From Azorinus chamasolen (taxonomy: Eukaryota > Mollusca > Bivalvia > Cardiida > Solecurtidae), in contig OY755237.1 of assembly GCA_963576725.1 (NCBI GenBank), positions 66,684,269 to 66,748,268 of the forward strand: a DNA stretch of 64,000 bases. The letters run 5' to 3'. The notes beneath the pieces were generated by a model. That model ran no database searches. It saw nothing but the letters and a program-made list of their open reading frames with translations, and was not told the DNA's origin. The position numbers were made by a program, and so were the translations under genes. Shown here piece after piece: positions 39,646-48,949 of the stretch. Positions within the stretch are counted from its first letter, which is position 1. Each line of letters begins with the position of its first letter.

Positions 39646-39903
39646 TTAACCCTTTACTCCATAAATATGCCTTTCTTAAAGCTTTTGCAAACAGTGCAGA
39701 CACTGATTAGACAGCTCCTATAGGAGCTATTTGATCAGGGTCTACTCTGTTTGCTAATGAAATAATATAGATCTGATTATAAAGTTTCTGCCATGCATGG
39801 CCTGAATTATTCCTGTGTTCATGTGCTATTATAATAATTAATGCAATAGATATTCATGATGTCCTAATTTCTTACATGAATATTCATGAAGTAGAGGGTT
39901 TAA
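39646..39903 (+). mobile_element. FB-A, complete
   Basis: TTAACCCTTTACTCCATAAA to GAAGTAGAGGGTTTAA. Hairpin GACAGCTCCTATAGGAGCTA; right half with TGATTATAAAGTTTCTGCC and ATGAATATTCATG. Confidence 0.85.
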
Positions 39904-39966
39904 GCTAGCAGATATTTACTTGCCAAGCATAGGTCAATATTCAAATAGGAATGGTCCGTCGTTATA

Positions 39967-40125
39967 TTTAACCCTTTACTGCATATATATACACCTTTTA
40001 ATGCTTTTGCAAACAAAGAAGACCCAGATCAGACAGCTCCTGTAGGAACCGTCTGATAAGGGACTGCTCTGTTTGCTTATGGAATAAGTATAGATCTGGT
40101 TTGATTTTGTCTGTATTTCTTAAAT
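39967..40125 (+). repeat. FB-A, right half lost
   Basis: TTAACCCTTTACTGCATATA, GCAAACAAAGAAGACCCAG, apex GACAGCTCCTGTAGGAACCG. Confidence 0.75.
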
Positions 40126-40139
40126 GATGATGTTCCTGG

Positions 40140-40258
40140 AGTAGTGAGTCCATTCAATATGAAAGTGTATGATTTGCTTGAGGATTTTGAATGACGGTCC
40201 TCTTTGATCTTGTTCTGCACTGTTTGCAAATGCCTGGGTACACTCATTTCCCTCATTT
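40140..40258 (-). repeat. FB-A3 fragment
   Basis: GTGAGTCCATTCAATATGAA, GCTTGAGGATTTTGAATGAC, CTTGTTCTGCACTGTTTGC. Confidence 0.55.
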
Positions 40259-40324
40259 AAAAGTTTCATGTATCCCTACTTGTTTTACTCTCATTGTTTT
40301 TTAATTCACTCAGGTTTGATATTA

Positions 40325-40528
40325 AAACTCAAAACTTAACTGTTTTCGCGCTAGCGCGAAACCGTGATTACCTGTGCCAACTTGAGTTTGGATCCAGATA
40401 ATGCAGATCCAAACTGTTTTGACACTTTGACCATATTTGGCAAAGAACTGAGGTAAATTTTATTTTAAGAATTGAAGCAGACGACAATTGTTGCAGATGA
40501 AATATTACTTAGCATGCAAAGAGTTAAC
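40325..40528 (+). repeat. K element with CpG-rich dyad at its left edge
   Basis: A perfect dyad TTTCGCGCTAGCGCGAAA at 40344-40361, then GAGTTTGGATCCAGATAATG, CAGATCCAAACTGTTTTGAC, AAGAACTGAGGTAAATTTTA, GAATTGAAGCAGACGACAAT and GCATGCAAAGAGTTAA. Confidence 0.65.
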
Positions 40529-40730
40529 CCTTACAGTGTGTGACACAACTCACTAATGTCCTTTGTAAACAGTGTAGACCTAGATGATAGGGCTCCTAGG
40601 TAACTTTTCACTCCTTGGGTAACTGTACTGTTTGTCAATTTGTTACACTAATCCCTAAATATTCACCATAAACTTGACCTGTTGAAAGTTTGGAATAGTC
40701 CATTTGAAAATGCAGCATTGTAAGAGTTAA
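40525..40730 (+). mobile_element. FB-A4
   Basis: TTAACCCTTACAGTGTGTGA to CATTGTAAGAGTTAA; right hairpin arm shortened. Confidence 0.8.
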
Positions 40731-40930
40731 CGTCTTCCTGGGGTTTTATCTTTGGAATTGCATACATTTGTATTTACCTGTGAGGTCAAGGTATTAATCG
40801 TCGTAATTTACGTATTTGCCAAGACTTGTTTGGTTCGTTGAATGTGGTGCAATCAGCATTTCACAAAGGGGCTGTTATTAAGTTTGTATTATGACAAATC
40901 ATTGTATTTACCCTTAGTCTGCGAGTTTGT

Positions 40931-41159
40931 TTAACCCATTCCCGCATATTGACGCCTTTTGACGCTTCTGTAAAAGTTACTTTGTGAAACCATTGTGATA
41001 AATAGAGCATTTGCTCCTATGGAGCAAATGCTCTATTTATCACAATGGTTTCAAAACTACACAATTCTGAAAATTTCCTTTTCTCTAGTTAATGCTCCTT
41101 TTTGGTAGATTTAATTAAAGAGGTTAGGTCTAAAAATAGCCTAAGTGGGAATGGGTTAA
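40931..41159 (-). mobile_element. FB-B, complete
   Basis: TTAACCCATTCCCGCATATT to GGGAATGGGTTAA. Long perfect stem from AAACCATTGTGATAAATAG to the apex GCTCCTATGGAGC. Confidence 0.9.
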
Positions 41160-41211
41160 TTAACTGATTTTAACAAACAAAATGTCATATCTACTAGGGG
41201 TTTGGTATGTA

Positions 41212-41651
41212 CAGTAAAACCCCTCTAATGCAACCGCCAAAAAGAATGCAACCGCCAAAAAGAGGTATGTTATTGAATCATAGGGGCAGGACTGTAGCTT
41301 AACCCTTCATTCCATAAGTACGCCTTGGCAAACAGAGTAGACCCAAATCAGACGGCTCCTATGTGAGCTGTTTGATCAGTGTCTGCGGTCTATTTGCTTA
41401 TGGTACAATAATAATATAGATATGATTCTACAGTTTGTGCCATTGCCAAAAAGTCCTGTCTCATGATGTGCTATTATTACAAACTAATCTGATAAATATT
41501 CATGATATCATAATTATTTCTTGCATGAATATTCATGGAGGAAACTGTTAATGCAGGACGAAAGTTACTTTTGCCCAGCATTAAGCAACCACCTGCTTTG
41601 ACATACATCATTGTCTATTAATTAATTGTTCGGATTAGAGGGGTTCCCCTG
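41212..41651 (+). mobile_element. FB-C carrying an FB-A at its arm TTAA
   Basis: CAGTAAAACCCCTCTAATGC, with ATGCAACCGCCAAAAAGA duplicated once, to GACTGTAGC; resumes TGCAGGACGAAAGTTAC, then CAGCATTAAGCAACCACC to GAGGGGTTCCCCTG. The apex is deleted. Intact copies read AGCTTAATGCAGGAC without interruption at the insertion point. Confidence 0.85.
41299..41551 (+). mobile_element. FB-A nested in FB-C with TTAA duplication
   Basis: TTAACCCTTCATTCCATAAG to TGGAGGAAACTGTTAA. Hairpin GACGGCTCCTATGTGAGCTG. The host has one TTAA at this position, so both TTAA copies are explained by target duplication. Confidence 0.9.
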
Positions 41652-41654
41652 TCA

Positions 41655-41857
41655 CAAATAATGACCATGGTCTATCAATTATTGCTAAGCTGAATTTTTA
41701 CAATGAAATTGTGAACAAGGAAAGTTTTTCAAAACTGTTGACCATGGAAGAAATTGTAGAATCAGAATTATTTCATAAGCAAACCGGGGAGAGCCTCATC
41801 TGGGTTTACTCTGTTTGCAAAGTTGTCAAAAGGTGTCTCTATCAGGGAAAGGGTTAA
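41655..41857 (-). repeat. FB-A, left end lost
   Basis: AATTATTGCTAAGCTGAATT, CATGGAAGAAATTGTAGAAT, left arm GCAAACCGGGGAGAGCC, apex deleted, CAGGGAAAGGGTTAA. Confidence 0.7.
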
Positions 41858-42094
41858 TGCTTTGAATATGGGAAACATGTGTTACAACACCATTGCAAAC
41901 AGAGTAGATCCAGATCAGACAGCTTCTGCTCTGGTTGCTTGTGGAATTTACATGATTGTATATAGATCAATCCTAAAGTAATGTCTTAAAGCCAAAAATT
42001 CCCTTGAGAATTTTTTTTATATTATACAAATTTAGTTAATGAATATTCATAAAGTGATCAATTCATATAGAAATGTTCAATGGGGAAAGGGTTA
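41858..42094 (+). repeat. FB-A3 left end joined to an FB-A2 body
   Basis: GCTTTGAATATGGGAAACATG, GCAAACAGAGTAGATCCAG, GACAGCTTCTGCTCTGGTTGC, then CAATGGGGAAAGGGTTA. Confidence 0.6.
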
Positions 42095-42429
42095 TTAAAC
42101 TTGAATATAGAAAATTTCAATATTTTTTGTGGGGTTTTTAATGTGTTATGTCTGGTGGAGTTTATAATTGCTTGTGCCACTTGAACAATTACAATAACAA
42201 AACGGTTGATACTTATTAAAAAGCACCACAAGGTTGTTTTTTTTTAGTTTTCAATCATTGTAGATTCAGATCAATGACCATATTTGAACACACGTACAGT
42301 ATTGTCTGGATCTGCATTGTTTTTCAAGTCAAAAATTAATTCATAGCTAAAGATTAGTGTCAAACAGTGCAACTCTAGAAGTATCGGTAAGTGTTTCAGA
42401 ACACATTGTTAGGTGTGGTAATGCATTGT
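42095..42429. other. No gene seen; K-like relic
   Basis: Contains AAAACGGTTGATACTTATT and TCTGGATCTGCATTGTTT, faint traces of K. The GTAAGT at 42387 lacks an upstream open segment. Confidence 0.4.
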
Positions 42430-42665
42430 TTAACCTTTTCCCTGTTCACTAAACATGACAAAAATAATTACATCATGAATGTTTATGATAGCACAGGGAC
42501 ACAGGAACTTTTTGCCATGGCAGAAATTGTAGAATCATATCTTTGTTATACCATAAGCAAACAGAGCAGACCCTGATCAGATGGCTCCTCTATGAGCCAT
42601 ATAATCTGGGTCTTCTCTGTTTGCAAAGGCATTATGAAAGGCATATTTATGGAGTAAAGGGATAA
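42430..42665 (-). mobile_element. FB-A
   Basis: TTAACCTTTTCCCTGTTCAC to GGAGTAAAGGGATAA; apex GATGGCTCCTCTATGAGCC. Confidence 0.85.
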
Positions 42666-42818
42666 TTCCATAGTCAGACAGAGCAGACCCTAACCAGACT
42701 GTTTGCACAGATGTGAAAAAATCATTTACATTAGGAAAAGGGTTAAATTTCCATTATAAATAATGAGATAATTAATATTCATATTCATCATAATGAATAT
42801 TCATCAAGTAAAGGGTTA
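42666..42818 (-). repeat. Two FB-A remnants in series
   Basis: First: AGACAGAGCAGACCC, AGATGTGAAAAAATC, GGAAAAGGGTTAA (42746). Second: AATTAATATTCATATTCATC, TCATCAAGTAAAGGGTTAA (42818). Confidence 0.6.
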
Positions 42819-42840
42819 AAAATAGTTGCTAATTACATTC

Positions 42841-43114
42841 ATTTACTCCATGAATATATATGCATATAAGAAATAGTGACATCAATGACAGCTCATGAAT
42901 ATTAATTAGATTAATTGTTATTATAGCTCATGGACACAGGGAAATTTGGCCATGGTATAAAGTCTAGAATCATATCTATATTATATCATAAGCAAACAAC
43001 ACACCCTGATCATCCATGGCTCCTTCAGGAGCCATCTGATATACATATCAGTCGATATGGGTCTACTGTGTTTGCAAACACACAGATATGTGTTTTTATG
43101 GAGTAAAGAGTAAA
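42841..43114 (-). mobile_element. FB-A with expanded hairpin
   Basis: TTTACTCCATGAATATATAT to GGAGTAAAGAGTAAA. Hairpin CATGGCTCCTTCAGGAGCC with an inserted ATATACATATCAGTCGATAT in the right arm. Confidence 0.75.
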
Positions 43115-43303
43115 TATTACACAGAACTCCAAATAAGAGACATGTAAAATATAATTTGCTGCCAAACACTCAGTCTTGTTGGTACTTATTAGAATCAACC
43201 TCTCCAAGACAATTCTACTGAGTACCAAGGTCACTGGTTTGGCTGAGAAATAAGATATCTGGAGAGAGCAATTTTTTATTTATCCGAAGCTCTGATACAA
43301 ATT

Positions 43304-43480
43304 ACAGTAAAACCTCTCTATAACGGCAACACTGAATTACATCCATTACTGATGGAAAGGGTTACTATTATGTAGAAAGTATAAAGAGATACAAAATCAG
43401 GACCAATTTAACTTCTCCCTGAATCGCATCAAACTTCTCCCTGATGAGAGAGCTCCAGCTTGAGCTCTGTAATTAATTTA
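43304..43480 (+). repeat. FB-C variant, right end lost
   Basis: CAGTAAAACCTCTCTATAAC and GGCAACACTGAATTACATC; then CCCTGATGAGAGAGCTCC of unclear origin. Confidence 0.5.
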
Positions 43481-43809
43481 GATGAGTGTATATCATGGCT
43501 TGTAAACGCAAGATATTTTGGCCATAGAAGAAACTGTAGAATCTGGGTCCATGCTTATAAAACTTTTTAGTTGAGTCTGAGTTCGTTATCAAGCTTTTGA
43601 TTGGTCAGATTTGAGCCAAAGGCTCAAATCTGACCAATCAAAAACTTGAGAACAAACTCAGACTCAACTAAAAGTTTTATAAGCATATGATTGAACCAGA
43701 TCTACCTAACTACAGCAGCAAACATATCAGACCCTGGAGCTGTCTGATCTTGGTCTGGTTTGTTTGCAAAGAGGCTTTAAAGGGAGTATCTATGAAGAAG
43801 AGGATTAAT
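43481..43809 (-). mobile_element. FB-A carrying an FB-F
   Basis: GCCATAGAAGAAACTGTAGA before and GAACCAGATCTACC after the insert, then CAAACATATCAGACCCTGG, GGTCTGGTTTGTTTGC and GAAGAGGATTAA. Confidence 0.7.
43544..43689. mobile_element. FB-F, short form, nested in FB-A
   Basis: TGGGTCCATGCTTATAAAAC to GTTTTATAAGCATATGA; stem TCAAGCTTTTGATTGGTCAG, apex GAGCCAAAGGCTC. The 3' arm is single. Confidence 0.85.
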
Positions 43810-43840
43810 TAAAGGGAGAGACTGCCTGGCATATCTATCT

Positions 43841-44053
43841 TTAACCCTTTCAGTTAGGGAATTTAGTCACTTAATGTCATTTTCAAACAGTGTAGACCTA
43901 GATTTGAGGGCTAATAAATGACCCCTCTCTTCAGCGTCTACACTGTTTAGTCATGTACACTTTTCTTTAAAAATTGTCCCTGAATATTCATGGTAAGATT
44001 GACCTCTTAAAAGTTGGAATATTCCATTTGACAATTCAGTGTTGAAAGTATTT
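43841..44053 (+). mobile_element. FB-A4
   Basis: TTAACCCTTTCAGTTAGGG to CAGTGTTGAAAGTATTTA; stem AAACAGTGTAGACCTAG with GCGTCTACACTGTTTAG. Confidence 0.75.
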
Positions 44054-44276
44054 ATATCATATATGAAGTTCCTGATATAGAATAAGTCATTTAATGAGTT
44101 GAGTGACATTTCAGCTCACTGTCCTTGGTTAGATAAAGACAAAGGTTGCTTCATGACAAATCAATAGCCTTTGACATGTTCTGATGCATGTTTTAAGGGG
44201 GTATTTCTTTAAGTACTTGAAGTTTATCATGATCTTTGAAGTACTTTGTGCTGATCAAATTGTACATGACATGTGC

Positions 44277-44735
44277 TTAACCTTTTCCCTGTTCAATATT
44301 CATGTATGAAATGATGACATCATGAATATTACTTGGCTGAATTTTCATGATAGCAAAATGTGCTTGTGTGTTTTGATATTGCAATTGGTTGAAACTGAAG
44401 TGTCAGATCTAGTATAATGTCATAAGCAGACAGAGCAGAAACTGATCAGACCACTCCTGTAAGAGGCTTCTGATCTGTATCTTTTCTGTTCCTGTTTTGA
44501 AAAAGAGTGTACAGTAAACCCCCTCTATAATGGCCACTAAATTGTGTTAATTAGTTGGTATTTAGGGCAGGTGACTGTTGAAAGCAAGGTGAAAGTAAAA
44601 CAGAAAGCTCTTATAGGAGCTTTCTGTTTTACTTTCACCTTGCCTTAAGCAGCCACCTGCCTTAAACACAAACTACTAGATATAATTTAGTGGCCATTAT
44701 AGAGAGGTTTTACTGTTTATGAAGGAAAGGGTTAA
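44277..44735 (-). mobile_element. FB-A carrying an FB-C variant near its end
   Basis: TTAACCTTTTCCCTGTTCAA, hairpin GACCACTCCTGTAAGAGGC, TTTTGAAAAAGAGTG | insert | TTTATGAAGGAAAGGGTTAA. Confidence 0.8.
44512..44715 (+). mobile_element. FB-C variant nested in FB-A
   Basis: CAGTAAACCCCCTCTATAAT to ATTATAGAGAGGTTTTACTG. Near-perfect hairpin AAAGTAAAACAGAAAGCTC, apex GCTCTTATAGGAGC. Confidence 0.9.
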
Positions 44736-44870
44736 CCATTTGAATGTGGGAAAGAAGTAAACAGACAATTGGGCAAACAGTGAACACCCAGATCAAATGG
44801 TGCACTGACAAGCTTTCTGATAGGATCTGCACTGTTTGTCATTCAAAATGCGGTAGGAAAATTAACCCGT
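44732..44870 (+). repeat. FB-A3, right end lost
   Basis: TTAACCATTTGAATGTGGGA, GCAAACAGTGAACACCCAG, GATCTGCACTGTTTGTCAT. Confidence 0.65.
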
Positions 44871-44944
44871 CACTTGCTAAGTGGGAATCTTGACTGGTAT
44901 ATGCAAGACAGATTCTATTGTATTATATAGGGCCTCAAATTGAA

Positions 44945-45140
44945 CCATGATGAGATGGCTGTCTTGTAGGAGCTGTCTGATCAGGGTCACACAGCAGCTG
45001 TCTGATCAGGATCTACTCTGTTTGCTTATTGACTAATATAGATCTGATTCCCAGGTTCATATGACCTTATAAAAGTTTAACTAATTAACATTCATGATTT
45101 CATTATGTCTTACATGAATATTCATACAGTAAAGGGTCAA
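44945..45140 (+). repeat. FB-A, left end lost, hairpin partly repeated
   Basis: GATGGCTGTCTTGTAGGAGC, then GAGCTGTCTGATCAGGGTC followed by CAGCTGTCTGATCAGGATC; right half to CAGTAAAGGGTCAA. Confidence 0.65.
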
Positions 45141-45446
45141 ATAATTAGTTGATCATGAGTCATAATCTGTGTTTGCACTCATGGTTTTCTGTAGAATTAA
45201 ATTATTTTAATTTGTGATTTATAATGATATTAATAATTCATGCCTCCAAAGCATGATCGTTCACAGTGTTTGATTGTCATATCCTGTGGAATTTATGAAA
45301 CAATAATTCATATTGTTTTCTCTTGGATTGTTTTAAATGTCAAACATTCATTTTAATGTACATTGTATTTAAAGGTGATCTTTGTGGTAGTTCAGATAAC
45401 CTTTACAAAATGAGACACAATGATGTTTTTTCTGTTTCTCATAATA
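45141..45446. other. No gene seen
   Basis: AT-rich unique sequence with only short open frames. Confidence 0.45.
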
Positions 45447-45667
45447 TTAACCCATTCCCGCATATTGACGCCTTTTGACGCTTCTGTAAAAGTCACTTTG
45501 TGAAGCCATTGTGATAAATAGAGCATTTGCTCCTACAGGAGCAAATGCTCTATTTATCACAATGGTTTCAAACCACCAAAATTTCCTTTTCTCTAGTTTA
45601 TGCTCCTTTTCGGTAGATTTATTCAAAGAGGTTGGGTCTAAAAATAGCCTAAGTGGGAATGGGTTAA
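45447..45667 (-). mobile_element. FB-B, complete
   Basis: TTAACCCATTCCCGCATATT to GGGAATGGGTTAA; perfect apex GCTCCTACAGGAGC. Confidence 0.9.
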
Positions 45668-45696
45668 TACAGTTAAAATATGAAACAGTTTGGCTA

Positions 45697-46186
45697 TTAA
45701 CCCTTTACTCCATGAATATTCATGTAAGAAATAATGATATCCAGCATATTGATCATGATTAGCTGTATTAACCCTTCGCTTGCTATTCACGTCAATATTC
45801 CTACCTATAAATAGTGAAGACCCAGATGAGACAGTTCCTGCAGGAGCTGTCTTATCAGGGTCTGCACTATTTACAAGTGGATTGTGCAACCAGTGCACTC
45901 CACAGCAGTGATTGCACAGCGAAATACTTGTACACAGTGAAGATATACGGTATGTAATTATACAACAGGGCATGGGTAAAGACGGAGAAATGTATTTTAA
46001 CATTCAGCAAGAGAAGGGTTAATACAGGAGTAGTTAACTAAGACAGAAAGTGCAAAATCAGATCTACATAATGTCATAAGCAAACAGAGTAGACCTTGAT
46101 CAGACGGCTCCTATAGGAGTCGTCTTCTCTGGTTCTACTCTGTTTGCAAAGGTGTAGAAAAAGGTATTTATGGAATAAAGGGTTAA
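45697..46186 (-). mobile_element. FB-A carrying an FB-G
   Basis: TTAACCCTTTACTCCATGAA to GATTAGCTGTA; resumes TACAGGAGTAGTTAAC, then GCAAACAGAGTAGACCTTG, apex GACGGCTCCTATAGGAGTCG and GGAATAAAGGGTTAA. Confidence 0.8.
45767..46022 (+). mobile_element. FB-G nested in FB-A with TTAA at both edges
   Basis: TTAACCCTTCGCTTGCTATT to AGCAAGAGAAGGGTTAA; apex GACAGTTCCTGCAGGAGCTG; second conserved block GTGCAACCAGTGCACTCC. Confidence 0.9.
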
Positions 46187-46189
46187 AGA

Positions 46190-46268
46190 GAGGCTCAGTT
46201 TCAGATCCAGATCTAGATCGAAATTATTTGCAAAGGCGAGTATAACTTCACTTCTAACATGCTAAGAA
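46190..46268 (+). repeat. K-like fragment
   Basis: CAGATCCAGATCTAGATCG, TTATTTGCAAAGGCG, AACATGCTAAGAAG. Confidence 0.4.
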
Positions 46269-46270
46269 GT

Positions 46271-46730
46271 AACCCTTTGACAGTGGGAAGCGATTGTTAC
46301 TTGCATTTGCAAATCGTGTAGACCCAGATCATATTACTAAGACTCCTAGAGGAGCCATCTGATCAGGATCTGCACTGTTTGTTATTCAAAATCCTCTTGC
46401 AAATTATACCCTTTCATACTGAATAGACTGCTTGTATTGTTAATATTTTCCCTCGTACAAATGCTTTTTCCCACCTTTGCAAACAGAGTAGAGCCAGATC
46501 AGACGGCTCTGAGTGTAGGAACCGTCTGATCAGGGTGACTGCTCTGTTAGCTTATGAAAGTACATGTATAATAGATTTGTCTACAGTTTCTACCAGTATC
46601 AAAAACTCTTACACACAAATGCCATAAAAATTGAGCAAACAAATATTCATGATATCATTATTTCTTGCATGAATATTGAACAGGTAAAGTGTTAAACATG
46701 GATGGACAATTCAGCTTTTAAATGGTTAAA
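46271..46730 (+). mobile_element. FB-A3 carrying an FB-A
   Basis: TAACCCTTTGACAGTGGGAA, GCAAATCGTGTAGACCCAG, GACTCCTAGAGGAGCC, CATACTGAATAGACTGC; after the insert ACATGGATGGACAATTCAGC and TTTTAAATGGTTAA. Confidence 0.7.
46439..46694 (+). mobile_element. FB-A2/A nested in FB-A3
   Basis: TTAATATTTTCCCTCGTACA to CAGGTAAAGTGTTAA; hairpin tip GACGGCTCTGAGTGTAGGAA. Confidence 0.75.
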
Positions 46731-46757
46731 ACAGCAATGTCCTTGCATTTATAACTA

Positions 46758-47013
46758 CAGTGAACCATTATAACGAGTTTAAATATGAAAGGAACCATAT
46801 GGCCAATGTTAAACTAGTACCAACAGGTGAACGCTTAATGCAGAACACAAGAAGTGCAAATAGCTCCCTTTGGGAGCTTTTTGCACTTCTTGTTTTCTGC
46901 ATCAAGCGATCACCTGTCTTATTGGCATTGTACCTATTTATTCAGTGGTTGTTTAAAATACTTAAAGGTAATTTTATTTCAATGCATACTGCCGGTATAA
47001 CGAGGGTTCACTG
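46758..47013 (+). mobile_element. Pogo/Tigger-like MITE, 30 bp upstream of an exon
   Basis: CAGTGAACCATTATAACGAG to ATAACGAGGGTTCACTG. Long hairpin CAGAACACAAGAAGTGCAAA, apex AGCTCCCTTTGGGAGCT. TA at left, TG at right. It resembles FB-C in layout (the CACCTG block next to the hairpin) but has its own ends. Confidence 0.85.
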
Positions 47014-47043
47014 TGAATATCATTTATTTTTATTGTTGCTTAG

Positions 47044-47073
47044 TGAAAGTCCTAAGCATCGCCAGCGCAGGAG
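47044..47073 (+). CDS. Exon a (30 nt) of an unidentified gene
   Basis: TTTTATTGTTGCTTAG precedes and GGTAAGTG follows, both close to consensus. The frame enters with one base, gives ESPKHRQRR and leaves AG, which completes arginine with the next exon. The peptide is strongly basic. This exon is called because its borders are good and the frame runs on through four further exons. Its 5' neighbour is not certain. The gene is + strand, probably multi-exon with large introns and very small exons; function unknown. The inverted-repeat element upstream ends only 30 bases before it. Confidence 0.65.
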
Positions 47074-47129
47074 GTAAGTGTAAACTATAAAAATGGCTAA
47101 ACCCCTTTGTAAACAATTATAGCAACCCT

Positions 47130-47325
47130 TATCCCATTCCCTCATAGGCTAAATTTAGATCCAGTCTCTTTGAATAAACCTACCAAAAAGGAACATTTAC
47201 TAGAGAAAAGACAGATTTTAAAAATATGTAGTTTTGAAACCATTGAACAAATTAATGCTCTGTTTATTATAATGGTTTCAAAAGGTGACTTTTACAGAGG
47301 CGTCAACATGAGGGAATGGGTTATA
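47130..47325 (+). repeat. FB-B, apex collapsed
   Basis: TTATCCCATTCCCTCATAGG to GAGGGAATGGGTTA; GAAACCATTGAACAAATTAATGC shows loss of the left arm. Confidence 0.75.
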
Positions 47326-47559
47326 GCAACAAATCATTGATAGCTGTAAAAATCATGATAAAGAATGATTTTCTGTAGTGCTATAAAACTACAAGTGTTG
47401 TTTTCTGTTTACCTGCTATGTGATACTCTGTATCAAACACTTTATATCAAACTAATCAATATAATAATGACTGTGCCATGTACTCTATGGTTTCTGTTTT
47501 CTCTTGGTTATTAATCCCTAGAGCTGTACATAAGAGATAAATATGTTGTTTTTTTTATA

Positions 47560-47611
47560 TTTCTCTGCCAAATCTCTTCCTATTACTCATTAGAAGTGAT
47601 TCTAATGAGTA
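47560..47611. repeat. FB-E-like small hairpin
   Basis: TTTCTCTGCCAAATCTC, then TACTCATTAGAA pairs with TTCTAATGAGTA; layout like FB-E but with different sequence. The FB-C at 47612 is inserted right at its edge. Confidence 0.5.
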
Positions 47612-47810
47612 CAGTAAAACTAATGCGACCACCAAAAAGGGGCATAATTCTGGTTGGCAGAGGCAAATGGTAGCTTAATGCAGGACGAAAGTTATGCAGA
47701 AAGCTCCTACAGGAGCTTTCTGCATTACTTTCATCCTGCATTAAGCAACCACCTGCTTTAAACGACCCCAGTGGCTGTTTATTAAGTGGTCGCATTAGCG
47801 GGTTTTGCTG
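47612..47810 (+). mobile_element. FB-C, complete
   Basis: CAGTAAAACTAATGCGACC to GCGGGTTTTGCTG; apex GCTCCTACAGGAGC. TA at both ends. Confidence 0.85.
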
Positions 47811-48108
47811 TAGCAGGAAGATATATAGGGGGTTGCTGAGAACTAAAAGATTCTGATAGACTTATCAACAGCTCTGATTCTTGTGTTGCTGAAATGGAAT
47901 TGTGCAGATCTCCAGATACGGGGATCGAACATCCAGTTTTTCATATTCGAAAGTCTTTAATTTCTCTCCTGAACCCATATTAATGACCACTCATTGGTAT
48001 ACTTTCTTTGGGTTTCAATTATGGGTTTGGTGCTAAAAAATATATATAATGTCTTTTAAAAAATTTGAAACAAGAATAATCTGTTTTCAGTTTCATTAAA
48101 TACCATTT

Positions 48109-48320
48109 AACCCTTTACTCTCATAAACACGCCTTTATAAATAGAGAAGATCCAGATCAGATGGCTCCTTAGAGTACTGGCATTAACGTTGCATACGATT
48201 AGAGAAGTCCTCTGATTAGGATCTACTCTGTTAGTCATAAAGAATAAAAAAAATGTGCCATTCTATTATTGCTAAACACTGATGAGCCATTCATCTTGAA
48301 TGTTTAGCTTTTAAAAAGGG
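48109..48320 (+). repeat. FB-A/A3 hybrid
   Basis: TTAACCCTTTACTCTCATAA, TAAATAGAGAAGATCCAG, GATGGCTCCTTAGAG, GAGAAGTCCTCTGATTAGG; ends like A3 (GATGAGCCATTCATCTTGAA, AAAGGGTT). Confidence 0.6.
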
Positions 48321-48509
48321 TTGATATATTTTATTATTACTGTTTTCTGTTAATACTGGCAGGCTTTTACATACATTTCTAATTTTCTATATACATAACC
48401 TCCGTTTCATTCCAAATTTCATAAATTAACCTGTTACATTCCAGATTTCAATAATTAACCTGTTACATTCCAAAGTTCAATATTTATTACCTTTAAAAAA
48501 TAAACACCT

Positions 48510-48660
48510 TGAATTCTCATGAAAGAAATAATGACATTGTGAATATCACTTTTTATAATGGCAGAAACTTAAGTATAAGGTTTACATTATACTCCAACAG
48601 AGTAGACCCTGATCAGATGGCTCCCAGGAACTGCATCTACTCTGCAAAAGCATCATATAT
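48510..48660 (-). repeat. FB-A, eroded
   Basis: TGAATTCTCATGAAAGAAAT, ATAATGGCAGAAACTTAAG, CAACAGAGTAGACCCTG, GATGGCTCCCAGG. Confidence 0.55.
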
Positions 48661-48701
48661 ATATATAGGAACTTTGTATCAGATATAGACTTATCTACTA
48701 A

Positions 48702-48949
48702 TCACCCTTTACATGATGAATATTAATGTAAAAAGTAATAACATCATGAATATTTATGAGATGAATTTGTATAATATAAAAATTTCTAAGGAATCGTGTG
48801 CTTTGACAAACACTGCAGAATCAGTTTAATGTCATGACATAATCAATTAAAGCAGACCCTTATTAGACGACTTCTACATGAGTCATCTGATCAGGGTCTT
48901 CTTTGTTTGCAAAGGCGTAGTTAATTGTATTTACTGAGTAAAGTGTTCT
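48702..48949 (-). mobile_element. FB-A
   Basis: CACCCTTTACATGATGAATA, ACAAACACTGCAGAATCAG, hairpin GACGACTTCTACATGAGTC, TGAGTAAAGTGTT. Confidence 0.75.

Noticed and set aside
45638..46003. 121-codon open frame on the minus strand
   Set aside because: Lies across FB-A and FB-G sequence; the same frame occurs in the FB-G copy at 52462.
4037..47043. Search for a transposase or reverse transcriptase ORF, intact or broken
   Set aside because: No stretch of any frame showed recognisable catalytic motifs; all mobile elements seen appear non-autonomous.
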